DNA of 64,000 nt from Clostridiales bacterium 1_7_47FAA (GTDB taxonomy: Bacteria; Bacillota; Clostridia; Lachnospirales; Lachnospiraceae): assembly GCA_000155435.1 (NCBI GenBank), contig DS990260.1, forward strand, positions 897,918 through 961,917, given 5' to 3'. How positions within the stretch are numbered: the stretch's first letter is position 1; every line of letters starts with the position of its first letter. The notes below the pieces were generated by a model, which ran no database searches, was not told the origin of the DNA, and saw only the letters and a list, made by a program, of their open reading frames with translations. Of this stretch, positions 25,691 to 33,202 are shown piece by piece. Made by a program: the position numbers and the translations under genes.

Positions 25691-26803
25691 TTACTCCCAG
25701 TCAAACCCATCCCACACAGGCTTTCCGGTATAGGTCTTCAGCTCCTCCTCGCCTTCCAGCACGCGGATTGCCCCGGCCGCCATGGCCTCCATCTCAAACT
25801 CGCCCGGATAGGCGGTCACAGGGGCGATGAAGGAACAGGCATCCGTTATCTGCTTTACAAGATCCTGGTTATGTACCATGCCGCCGCCCAGCAGGATGCC
25901 GTCCACCTGTCCGTGAAGGACTGCCGCCATGGCGCCGATGCATTTTTCAATCTGGTATATCATGCTGTCCCAGAGAAGTCCTGCATACCGGTCCCCTGCT
26001 TTGGCCCGCTCCGTCAGTTCAATGGCATCGGAAATCCCCACATGATTCACGAAACCGCCTTTGCTGGTACAGAGTTTTTTCACATCTTCCAGGCCCGCCT
26101 GGTTCATTTTCATATATTCCAGAAGGTTTGCCACGGAAATGCTTCCGCATCTGGTCGGGGCCATAGGGCCTTCTCCTCCCACAATATCATACCCGTCTAT
26201 CATCCTTCCCTTTTCATGGGCGGATATGGAAATGCCGCCGCCGATATGGCATACCACATACCTGCACTCCCCATATGGTTTCTTCATCACGTCCTTGCTG
26301 TGCCGGATGGCGGTTTCCTTCAGGTTCAGGGCATGGAGGTGGATGATGCGGTGTACGCCCCGGATGCCTGTCATGCGGGCAAGGTCCTGAAGCTCATCCA
26401 CATCCGGCGGGTTTACCACCATTGCTTTGGCGCCATAGGCCTGTGCAAATTCATTGGCCAGCTGTGAACCCAGGGCCGCCGGATGGATGACGCCGTTGGC
26501 ACATGTCTTGGCGTGCTCCAGCATCAGGTCCGTCACCCCGTAGGTTCCGCCTTCCATGGCAATCAGGCCTCCGCCCCGTCCCACGAATACGTCCACTTCC
26601 TCAAGACGTATGCCTGCTTCCTTTAACAGCTTTAAAACCGTGTCCCTGCGGTAGGGCAGCTGCTCTGACATGGATGCATACTGCCCAAGCTCTTTTGCCT
26701 CATGGGAGACATTCTGGGAATACAGGCATTCCTCCCCCTCAAAGAGGGCCACCTTGGTTGAGGTGGAGCCAGGGTTGATTGTCAGTACTTTATACGGTTT
26801 CAT
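25691..26803 (-). CDS. buk: Butyrate kinase (acyl kinase)
   Basis: This 370-residue ASKHA-fold kinase makes ATP and a carboxylate from an acyl phosphate. It opens with VLTINPGSTSTKVALFEGEE (about 6-25), the butyrate/acetate kinase phosphate loop. CHIGGGISISAHEKGRMIDG (about 187-206), GGEGPMAPTRCGSI (about 212-225) and GILLGGGMVHNQDL complete the site. Butyrate kinases are about 355 residues; acetate kinases are about 400. Its start overlaps the phosphotransacylase stop by 4 bp. Together they turn an acyl-CoA into ATP. The acyl chain may be butyryl, isobutyryl or another short branched one. Confidence 0.95.
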   Translation of the reverse strand: MKPYKVLTINPGSTSTKVALFEGEECLYSQNVSHEAKELGQYASMSEQLPYRRDTVLKLLKEAGIRLEEVDVFVGRGGGLIAMEGGTYGVTDLMLEHAKTCANGVIHPAALGSQLANEFAQAYGAKAMVVNPPDVDELQDLARMTGIRGVHRIIHLHALNLKETAIRHSKDVMKKPYGECRYVVCHIGGGISISAHEKGRMIDGYDIVGGEGPMAPTRCGSISVANLLEYMKMNQAGLEDVKKLCTSKGGFVNHVGISDAIELTERAKAGDRYAGLLWDSMIYQIEKCIGAMAAVLHGQVDGILLGGGMVHNQDLVKQITDACSFIAPVTAYPGEFEMEAMAAGAIRVLEGEEELKTYTGKPVWDGFDWE

Positions 26804-27819
26804 ACTGGTTCCTCCTGCCTTTTACTTCCTGCGGCCCTTACTGCGCTGATTACGATATTTCCCTTAATCTCGGACACAGGGGCGCCTCTGGAGCAGTCGC
26901 ACACCACTTTGTTGAAGCCCTGGAGCATTGGGCCGTAGGCATCTGCGTGTCCGAACTGCTGTATCAGCTTAACCCCTACATTGCCCACATTCAGGTCCGG
27001 CCAGATAATCACATTGGCTTTTCCCGCAACCCGGCTCTCCCTCTGCACCTTTTTAGCCGCCACTGCCGGCGATACGGCTGCGTCAAACTGGAATTCACCG
27101 TCAATGGCAAGCTCCGGCCTCTGCTCATTGGCAATCCTGACCGCCTCCGCCACTTTATCCACCAGCTCCCCCTGTCCGCTTCCCAGGGTGGAATAGCTGA
27201 CCATGGCGCATCTCGGCTCCCATCCCAGCAGGTCCCTGACCGTGTCGCAGGCAGAAACAGCGATTCCTGCCAACTGCCCTGAATCCGGGTTGGCACACAC
27301 AGCGCTGTCGCCGATTGCAAGAAGGCTTCCTTCACTTCCCTTAAATCCAGGGATATCGCATAACCCGATACTTGAGATGGTGCTGATTCCCGGCTTCAGA
27401 CCAATAATCATCTGTCCGGCCAGCAGCACATCCCCGGTTGTATTGTCAATCCCCGCAAAGGTCACATCCGCCTCGCCCACTGCCTCCATGACCATGGCAT
27501 AATACAGCGGATCCTGCATGCGGCGGTTCAGGGCCTTTTCTTTTAACAGGGTGTGCGGCAGGGCCACATACCGGTCTATGAGTTTCTTTTTATAAATCTC
27601 TTCCCTGATATCCACAATTGTGAAAATATCTTCCTCATATCCTTTGGAGGATAATGCTTCCCTGATTTCATCGGCATATCCCACAAGCACGGGAAGGATA
27701 TACCCTTCCTTGCCTGTCTCATAGGCTGCCTGCATCATCTTTTCATTGACTGCTTCTGGAAATGCTATCCTCTGGGGATTTTCCTTTGCTTTTTCATAAA
27801 TCTGTTCCAGTAAACCCAT
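26800..27819 (-). CDS. Phosphotransacylase (Pta/Ptb family)
   Basis: This 339-residue protein is at the length of short phosphate acetyltransferases and slightly longer than typical Ptb (about 300). IAFPEAVNEKMMQAA (about 18-32) and the C-terminal GKANVIIWPDLNVGNVGVKL (about 263-282), followed by YGPMLQGFNKVVCDCSRGAP, are Pta signature regions. It should exchange CoA for phosphate on a short acyl-CoA and hand the acyl phosphate to butyrate kinase, whose gene overlaps by 4 bp. Sequence motifs lean to Pta, context to Ptb, so the acyl specificity is left open. Confidence 0.9.
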   Translation of the reverse strand: MGLLEQIYEKAKENPQRIAFPEAVNEKMMQAAYETGKEGYILPVLVGYADEIREALSSKGYEEDIFTIVDIREEIYKKKLIDRYVALPHTLLKEKALNRRMQDPLYYAMVMEAVGEADVTFAGIDNTTGDVLLAGQMIIGLKPGISTISSIGLCDIPGFKGSEGSLLAIGDSAVCANPDSGQLAGIAVSACDTVRDLLGWEPRCAMVSYSTLGSGQGELVDKVAEAVRIANEQRPELAIDGEFQFDAAVSPAVAAKKVQRESRVAGKANVIIWPDLNVGNVGVKLIQQFGHADAYGPMLQGFNKVVCDCSRGAPVSEIKGNIVISAVRAAGSKRQEEPV

Positions 27820-27854
27820 CCCTACTCCTTTCGGTCAGATTGGCTGAATCCGTC

Positions 27855-28094
27855 CTACATTTCCTTTTCAATCAGGTCCGTCAGGTCGCCGATGGTTGCG
27901 CAGGCGCTGGCTTCTGAAAGCATGATTTCCACGTCCAGTTCATTCTCAATCTCAGACACAAGGGCAACCATCTGCACGGATGCGCCGCCCAAGTCCTCCT
28001 TAAAGGATGTGGATACGGAAATGTCGCTGATGTCCTGTTTGTATGACATTGCCACCATGTTAAGTACCTGTGTTTCCAATTCTTTTCTGTCCAT
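27855..28094 (-). CDS. Acyl carrier protein, atypical carrier motif
   Basis: This 79-residue four-helix carrier protein starts at ATG 28094, seven nt after GAGGGAG; an ATG two codons earlier is too close to the site. The phosphopantetheine site, normally DSL, reads GGASVQMV with Ser39 retained and the preceding Asp replaced by Ala. Acidic helix II residues (SEIENELDVEI) are kept. The gene lies between DUF35/thiolase and acyl-phosphate genes rather than in a fatty-acid or polyketide cluster, which suggests a specialised acyl carrier in catabolism or in thioester channelling. Confidence 0.85.
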   Translation of the reverse strand: MDRKELETQVLNMVAMSYKQDISDISVSTSFKEDLGGASVQMVALVSEIENELDVEIMLSEASACATIGDLTDLIEKEM

Positions 28095-28154
28095 TTTCAT
28101 TCTCCCTCTATGTTTTTATTCGCAGCTGATCCGTTTCGGATTCCATGTTTTTAT

Positions 28155-28568
28155 TCACGCTTCGTCCAAGTCAAATACAACGGTCTTAAATCCGCCTTCC
28201 CTCTGGAAGATTGCCGCATGGCAGTTCAGGGGAAGCTTTTCTGAAAGTTCCTTCCTGTTCTTTTTGCTGATGCCGCGGACAACTGCGTTTAATTTCGTGC
28301 CTTCCTCCAATTCAACTTCCCCGTACGCGTATTTTCCCAACTGCTTATATTCCGGTTTGGATGAAAGGGCTGCAGGCAATACAATGGAATGCAGCCTGGC
28401 CTTTCCGCTGATTTCGTACCACTCTGTCTCATAATTCCCGCATGCATTACAGGCATATACCGGGGGGAATTCCACATTGCCGCACTTGGGGCATTTGCGC
28501 CCTAAGAGTTTTCCTTCTTCCAGTCCTTCGTAAAATGTCTGCACGACCTTTTCTAATTTAATACTCAT
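28155..28568 (-). CDS. Zn-ribbon OB-fold protein (DUF35 family), thiolase partner
   Basis: This 137-residue protein has a rubredoxin-like zinc ribbon (CPKCGNVEFPPVYACNACG; four Cys at about 24-43) followed by the OB-fold (residues about 48-130, containing GKARLHSIVLPAA). DUF35 proteins form stable complexes with SCP2-type thiolases, hydroxymethylglutaryl-CoA synthases or retro-aldolases and bind the acyl-CoA moiety. The thiolase gene lies 18 bp upstream, so a two-subunit enzyme is expected. Confidence 0.92.
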   Translation of the reverse strand: MSIKLEKVVQTFYEGLEEGKLLGRKCPKCGNVEFPPVYACNACGNYETEWYEISGKARLHSIVLPAALSSKPEYKQLGKYAYGEVELEEGTKLNAVVRGISKKNRKELSEKLPLNCHAAIFQREGGFKTVVFDLDEA

Positions 28569-28586
28569 AACGCATCTCTCCTCCTG

Positions 28587-29897
28587 CTATTCATCCAATA
28601 AGCCAAGCAATACGGCCGCAACGTTCTGCGCCCCGCCGTAGCCCCGGAGCATGGCTGTCCTGGGCTGGTTTTTCACCTGGTGTCCGCCGCATTCGCCCCA
28701 CATCTGCTTGCAGGCCTCGTACACATCCGCCAGACCTGAGGCGGCATGGGCATGTCCAAAGGAGGTACGGCCGCCATTGGTGTTAATCGGTTTATCCCCA
28801 TCCCATGCGGTGCGGCCCTCACAGATGTATTTCCAGCCTTCACCGTAAGGAAGATATCCGGCAATCTCCGCGGATACAAGATGGGATGTGATGATGAAAT
28901 CATTTGCATAGAACAGGTCCAGGTCATCTCCTGACAGGCCGGTCAGCTCATATGCCTGGCGCACGGCTTCCTCGGTTGCCCGGACTTCAAAATGCGGGGT
29001 GGTTGCCTCACAGGCAGCGCTTCCGATTCCCAGCACCTCAATGGGACGGTGCTTCAGGTTCCTTGCTATGGCCGGGATCATTTCCGTGGCGCATACAATG
29101 GCCGCCGCTGCGCCGTCACATTTTAACTCAATGCCGCCGGCCCGGAGGAAATCCCCCATTTTGGGATTATAGGGTGAGTTCATATATTCATCCAGGGTCA
29201 TGCCTGCTTCTTCTGCAAGGGATGCATATGTCCTTCTTTCAATGGCTAGGGGATTGACCGACGCGTTGCGCCTGTTGTTGATGCACATCCAGTTCAGTGT
29301 GTCGTTCATCTGCTCTGGCGTGATTCCCCTGGTGCGCACATACCACTCCGCCGCATCATCATAAATCAGTTCCTGCCCCGCCATCAGGCTCCTTGTATAG
29401 GTGCGGTCATATAACCAGGAAGTGGTCTTTAAGAACTTTTCCATGGTCATCTTATCCCGCTTGTACGGATGTTTGGGGCTTTCCACATTGTCTGCCGGGG
29501 ACGGGGTGCTGTCCCCGAATTCAACCGCTCCGGTGAGGACACAGTTGTATTTCCCGGATGCCACTGCGTTGACCGCCTGCTCAATGGCAAGATAGCCTGT
29601 GCAGCATGCCTCGGAGTGGTGGATGGAACCTTTTCCCTTCATACCGAACCAGTTGGCCACCTGTACATTGGGCGTCAGATAGTTGGAGCCGTTAAGCGGG
29701 CTGGCCTCGCCATGGAAATAAAAATCCACATCCTGAGGATTGACCCCTGCATCCTCCATTGCTTTTAATGCCGCATATCCGAACATTTCCCCTTCTGTCA
29801 GTCCATCTGTCTCCGGATTATCTACCGTGTACATAAATGGAGTACAGCCAACGCCTATGATAGAGACGCTTCTGTTATACTTTCCTAAAGTGCCCAT
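28587..29897 (-). CDS. SCP2-type thiolase-family acyltransferase
   Basis: The 436-residue protein starts at ATG 29897, spaced eight nt from AAGGAAGG; the open frame runs 72 bp further without a site. The nucleophile lies in SEACCTGYLAIEQAV (about 95-109) and the catalytic His in TSFGHAHAASGL (near 380). The second catalytic Cys of classical thiolases is absent: the C-terminal loop reads RGYGGAQNVAAVL, as in SCP2/lipid-transfer-type thiolases that pair with DUF35 proteins. Likely reactions are beta-ketoacyl-CoA cleavage or a carbon-carbon condensation/retro-aldol. First gene of the operon; a PucR-type regulator is divergent. Confidence 0.88.
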   Translation of the reverse strand: MGTLGKYNRSVSIIGVGCTPFMYTVDNPETDGLTEGEMFGYAALKAMEDAGVNPQDVDFYFHGEASPLNGSNYLTPNVQVANWFGMKGKGSIHHSEACCTGYLAIEQAVNAVASGKYNCVLTGAVEFGDSTPSPADNVESPKHPYKRDKMTMEKFLKTTSWLYDRTYTRSLMAGQELIYDDAAEWYVRTRGITPEQMNDTLNWMCINNRRNASVNPLAIERRTYASLAEEAGMTLDEYMNSPYNPKMGDFLRAGGIELKCDGAAAAIVCATEMIPAIARNLKHRPIEVLGIGSAACEATTPHFEVRATEEAVRQAYELTGLSGDDLDLFYANDFIITSHLVSAEIAGYLPYGEGWKYICEGRTAWDGDKPINTNGGRTSFGHAHAASGLADVYEACKQMWGECGGHQVKNQPRTAMLRGYGGAQNVAAVLLGLLDE

Positions 29898-30001
29898 AAC
29901 CATCTTCCTTCCTTTTGCTTTTTTCAAGATAATTATATATAATAAAAATGTTGGAATCATCGTGTCCAAAGCTAACTATGACTTGCATCACCACCCCATT
30001 T

Positions 30002-30017
30002 TTGTGCAGGCGCACAA
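30002..30017. promoter_or_regulatory. Palindromic operator TTGTGC-N4-GCACAA (thiolase / PucR-type regulator region)
   Basis: The perfect 6-4-6 inverted repeat TTGTGC-AGGC-GCACAA sits in the 136-bp gap between the thiolase operon and its divergent PucR-family gene, just ahead of that gene's AAAGGAG. An identical arrangement recurs at 39010-39025, upstream of the other PucR-associated operon. It would be an upstream activator site for the thiolase operon and an autoregulatory site for the regulator (inference). Confidence 0.65.
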
Positions 30018-30033
30018 TGCCAAAGGAGACATC

Positions 30034-31584
30034 ATGGAATTTCAGGTTTTGTTAAACAAACTGGAAAAAATAAACTACCGCCCGCTGATATTCGGGAACC
30101 AGGACAATAACTGCGACATGCTCAATATAAGGATCCTGACAGAAGGGCAAAGCCATTTTGAGGAAACCATACTCTACTTAACTTCCACCGGGCTTATGCC
30201 GGATTCCGGCAGCGGCCATCCGTTTATCCTGTTCTGCTATGGGAAGGCAATTGACTTTTCCCTGTACCGGGAAAGTTCTTTTACCATTGTCTATTTTGGG
30301 GCTGACATTTCCCAGGCCGAACTTTTTAATGTGACCCTGGAGAACCTGACCGAGCTTCAGCAGATCACTGCCGGCATGCATATCCTGACCAATGCGCTGT
30401 TTTCCGGGAACGGGCTTCAGTATCTGGTTGATACGGCCTCCCATATCTTTGGCAATCCCATCTATGTGGTGGATCTGCAGAACAAGTATCTTGCCATGTC
30501 CGCGGGAATTGTTCCGGATGACGATTTTTTCCGGGAGGAAAGCGCGTCCGGTTATATCAGTGAAAAGGGCATCCGCTCCATCCGGGCCAACAAAGTGGAT
30601 GAAAAGGTCCGTGGGGCCGATACCGCTTATTACTTTGTCAACAGCCTGGTCAAGAAGGGAATGCTGGTGGATGCGGTGCACATCCAGGGCGTGGAGGTTG
30701 GGCATGTGATGATGCTGGAGTCCGAACACCCCTTCCTCGAGTATGACCCGGACTTTTTCCACCGTTTCTGTAAGCTGGTGTCCATGGAACTGCAGAAGAA
30801 TTCAGCCTATTCCAGGAATAAAGGGGTCATGTATTCCTACTTCCTGGCCGACCTGCTGAAGAATCCAAGGCAGAACGTGTCCGATATCAGGGAACGGCTT
30901 AAAATCCTTGGCTACAGCCTCAAGGAAACATTTTATATCGTGGCAATCCCGCCTGTGGGCCACAGCTTTTCCGATTTAAAGCTGGAGGTCATCCTGGAGC
31001 ATCTGAAGCAGATCTTCGCGGGCAGTATCTATGTGATTTATGAGGACACCATTGTGTTCCTTATCAGCAGGGCCATGGACCAGAACCTGAGTGAATATGA
31101 GATTTCCCAGCTTTCCGGATATCTCACAGCCAATAGCCTGAAGGCTGGGATCAGCAACTTCTACCAGCACCTGGAGGATACCCCCAGGTTCTACAGGCAG
31201 GCCATTGATTCCGTCCACCTTGGCCTGAAGCTTAAGGATTCCGCGCCGATTTATTATTACAGTGATTATTATCTGTACCAGATGCTGGAGCTGTACGAAA
31301 AGGAAGATTCCGAGATACGCTTCCTGATCCATCCCGGTCTTATGAAGCTTTACCTCTATGACCAGGAAAAAAATACGGACTTCATGGCCACACTGAGGGA
31401 ATACCTGACACAGCCCGGACAGCCTGCTAAAATTGCGGAAAACCTGCATATCCATAAGAATACACTGCTGTACCGGATGGGGAAGATCAAGGAGATTACG
31501 GACTGCGATTTTATTGAAGGGGAGGATTTTATGAATTTTAATCTGTCGGTGCGGATTATGAGATATCTGGGGATGATTGAGTAG
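30034..31584 (+). CDS. PucR/CdaR-family transcriptional regulator
   Basis: The 516-residue protein starts at ATG 30034 behind AAAGGAG; the open frame runs 98 codons further upstream as shadow of the thiolase gene. The long N-terminal sensor region has no named motif that I recognise. The C-terminus carries the PucR-type helix-turn-helix (AKIAENLHIHKNTLLYRMGK, about 465-485), preceded by the GGDEF-like linker region (YLTANSLKAGISNFYQHLED). Such regulators usually activate nearby catabolic genes. It is divergent from the thiolase operon and has a palindromic site directly in its leader. Confidence 0.88.
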   Translation: MEFQVLLNKLEKINYRPLIFGNQDNNCDMLNIRILTEGQSHFEETILYLTSTGLMPDSGSGHPFILFCYGKAIDFSLYRESSFTIVYFGADISQAELFNVTLENLTELQQITAGMHILTNALFSGNGLQYLVDTASHIFGNPIYVVDLQNKYLAMSAGIVPDDDFFREESASGYISEKGIRSIRANKVDEKVRGADTAYYFVNSLVKKGMLVDAVHIQGVEVGHVMMLESEHPFLEYDPDFFHRFCKLVSMELQKNSAYSRNKGVMYSYFLADLLKNPRQNVSDIRERLKILGYSLKETFYIVAIPPVGHSFSDLKLEVILEHLKQIFAGSIYVIYEDTIVFLISRAMDQNLSEYEISQLSGYLTANSLKAGISNFYQHLEDTPRFYRQAIDSVHLGLKLKDSAPIYYYSDYYLYQMLELYEKEDSEIRFLIHPGLMKLYLYDQEKNTDFMATLREYLTQPGQPAKIAENLHIHKNTLLYRMGKIKEITDCDFIEGEDFMNFNLSVRIMRYLGMIE

Positions 31585-31740
31585 GGGGCGGATTCCAAAC
31601 CCTCTGCCTTTTTGCAAATGGCTATCCATAATCACACCTCGGATAAAGTGAAAACAAGCAAGAAATATGGTATAATCTTTTTAAAGAAAATCACATGTGT
31701 CATGGAAAAAATTTATATTCGGCAAAGGAGATGAAAAGTT

Positions 31741-32238
31741 GTGAAAATATATGGTAATCTGCTCTTTGAAGAAGTGCAGGAAAAGGATATTGAGATTCTT
31801 ACCCCTATTATGAAGCGTGCTTTTGATGAAGATACCAGAATCCATTTGGGAAAAGAATGTGGCGGTCCTCCTGGTTATGATAATGGTGATTTTTTACGTC
31901 AGTATGCGCTTGATAATGATTCAACCGCTTTCAAAATTTCTAAAGGCGGGAGGGTTATTGGTGCAATAATACTTTGGATTAATGCAGACACCAAGCAAAA
32001 CTTTCTTGGTAATATCTTTATTGACCCAGTGGCAGAGAATAAAGGCATTGGAAAATTGGTTTGGGATTTTATTGAACATGAGTTTTCAGATACGGATGTA
32101 TGGAAAACAGAAACTCCCATCTTTTCTCGTAGAAATCATAATTTTTATATCAATAAATGCGGATTTCATGTTGTAAGGATTGAAAACCCAAAAGATATTG
32201 AAGATGGAAGTTTCATTCTTGAAAAAAAGATGAAATAA
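31741..32238 (+). CDS. GNAT-family N-acetyltransferase
   Basis: The 165-residue protein starts with GTG (AAAGGAG ten nt upstream). The acetyl-CoA loop is visible as NIFIDPVAENKGIGKLVWDF (about 90-109), the GNAT motif A with GIGK in place of RGxGxG/A. The C-terminal INKCGFHVVRI matches motif B. The substrate is unknown. Base composition is markedly more A/T-rich than the flanking genes and the following 380 bp look like debris, so the gene may have arrived by transfer. Confidence 0.85.
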   Translation: MKIYGNLLFEEVQEKDIEILTPIMKRAFDEDTRIHLGKECGGPPGYDNGDFLRQYALDNDSTAFKISKGGRVIGAIILWINADTKQNFLGNIFIDPVAENKGIGKLVWDFIEHEFSDTDVWKTETPIFSRRNHNFYINKCGFHVVRIENPKDIEDGSFILEKKMK

Positions 32239-32499
32239 CACAAGCGAATGAATATAATCGAATGTTAGATAGTGGAGCCAGCCGTCCTTGTCAACGATAA
32301 AATGAACAGCTTCGCCATCATTGACAAATCTGCCTGCCCCTGCTTGTGTGGCAATCAAGAGCGCGACAGTAAGTTGTGCTTTCGCGCTCTCTTGATTATG
32401 GAAAAGTAATGCAGTAGGGTGTGAAAGGCTTTTGATATATAACGCTTCCAAAGAGCCTAATTCAGGAGGGAAATGGATGTAGATGCTATTTTTAGCCAA
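32239..32499 (-). pseudogene. Possible gene fragment in a low-coding gap
   Basis: In the 378-bp gap 32239-32616 the minus strand has an open stretch (about 87 codons from a TTG at 32499) beginning LAKNSIYIHFPPELGSLEAL and containing FHNQESAKAQLTVALLIATQ. It reads as protein-like but has no ribosome binding site or good start, and it runs out into antisense of the GNAT gene. I do not recognise the family. A strong hairpin (AATCAAGAGCGCGA near 32355-32368 with a two-base bulge against its complement near 32384-32399) lies inside. It is best seen as a remnant of a lost or mobile gene. Confidence 0.3.
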
Positions 32500-32616
32500 A
32501 ACCGAGGGGTTCAGATTTGTATCTGAATACCTTTCCGGCTCGATTATCCACTATGTCTGCCAATCAATTCAGCCTACCTCATTTTCCTCCCACAAAAACA
32601 TCCATACATCCCCCGC

Positions 32617-33189
32617 CTACCGTCTGCATGGGACCGGCTTTCTTGGACATTTTGGCTTTACCAAGCCAGCCCTTACGATTGCGTCCTCTTCACACGCGGA
32701 CAGGCAGACGCCGCATTGGGTGCATTCGTCCTGAAGGATGATGTGGACGAAGCGGGATTTGCCCTGGATGGCGTCTTCTTCGCATTCATCTATGCAGTCC
32801 CCGCAGCCGGTGCATTTGTCAGCCAGGATGTGATAGGTCATGAATTTTTTGCAGACCCCGGCTTTACAGGCTTTTTTGCCGATGTGCGCCTCGAAGTCCG
32901 CGGGGTATGTCTGGATGGCGGCCAGCACTGCCTCCGCTATCTCCTCCCCTGTCTCGCAGAGGGATTGGGTTTTCATCATCTGACACAGGTCCTTCATAAG
33001 GTCCAGGTCCCCGCTGCGCCCCTTTTTCTCCGTGATGTCGCCCAGGGTAAGCTCAAGCTGGGTGATGCCTTCGTAACCGAATACACATTTCCCACAGGTC
33101 TGGCACTGGTTTGCCCTGACTTCCTTTAAGAGGATATCTACGATACAGTCTGTCTCTTTCAGGTTTTTTATTCTTTCCAATGTACTCAT
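32617..33189 (-). CDS. NuoF-C-terminal-like and 2x[4Fe-4S] ferredoxin protein
   Basis: The 190-residue protein starts at ATG 33189 (AAGGGGGTG upstream); an ATG at 33213 overlaps the previous gene but has no site. Residues about 25-90 match the NuoF/HydB iron-sulfur region (CQTCGKCVFGYEG and a later Cys). Residues about 120-180 are a bacterial ferredoxin with two CxxCxxC clusters (CTGCGDCIDECEEDAI and CTQCGVCLSACEEDAI). No NADH-binding domain is present. It probably relays electrons between the NuoG/GltD-like protein encoded just upstream and the flavin reductases of the operon. Confidence 0.88.
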   Translation of the reverse strand: MSTLERIKNLKETDCIVDILLKEVRANQCQTCGKCVFGYEGITQLELTLGDITEKKGRSGDLDLMKDLCQMMKTQSLCETGEEIAEAVLAAIQTYPADFEAHIGKKACKAGVCKKFMTYHILADKCTGCGDCIDECEEDAIQGKSRFVHIILQDECTQCGVCLSACEEDAIVRAGLVKPKCPRKPVPCRR

Positions 33190-33202
33190 TGCGGACACCC
33201 CC

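Noticed and set aside
29740..30033. N-terminal extension of the PucR-family gene at 30034
   Set aside because: These 98 codons are antisense to the thiolase gene start and lack a ribosome binding site, while ATG 30034 has AAAGGAG.
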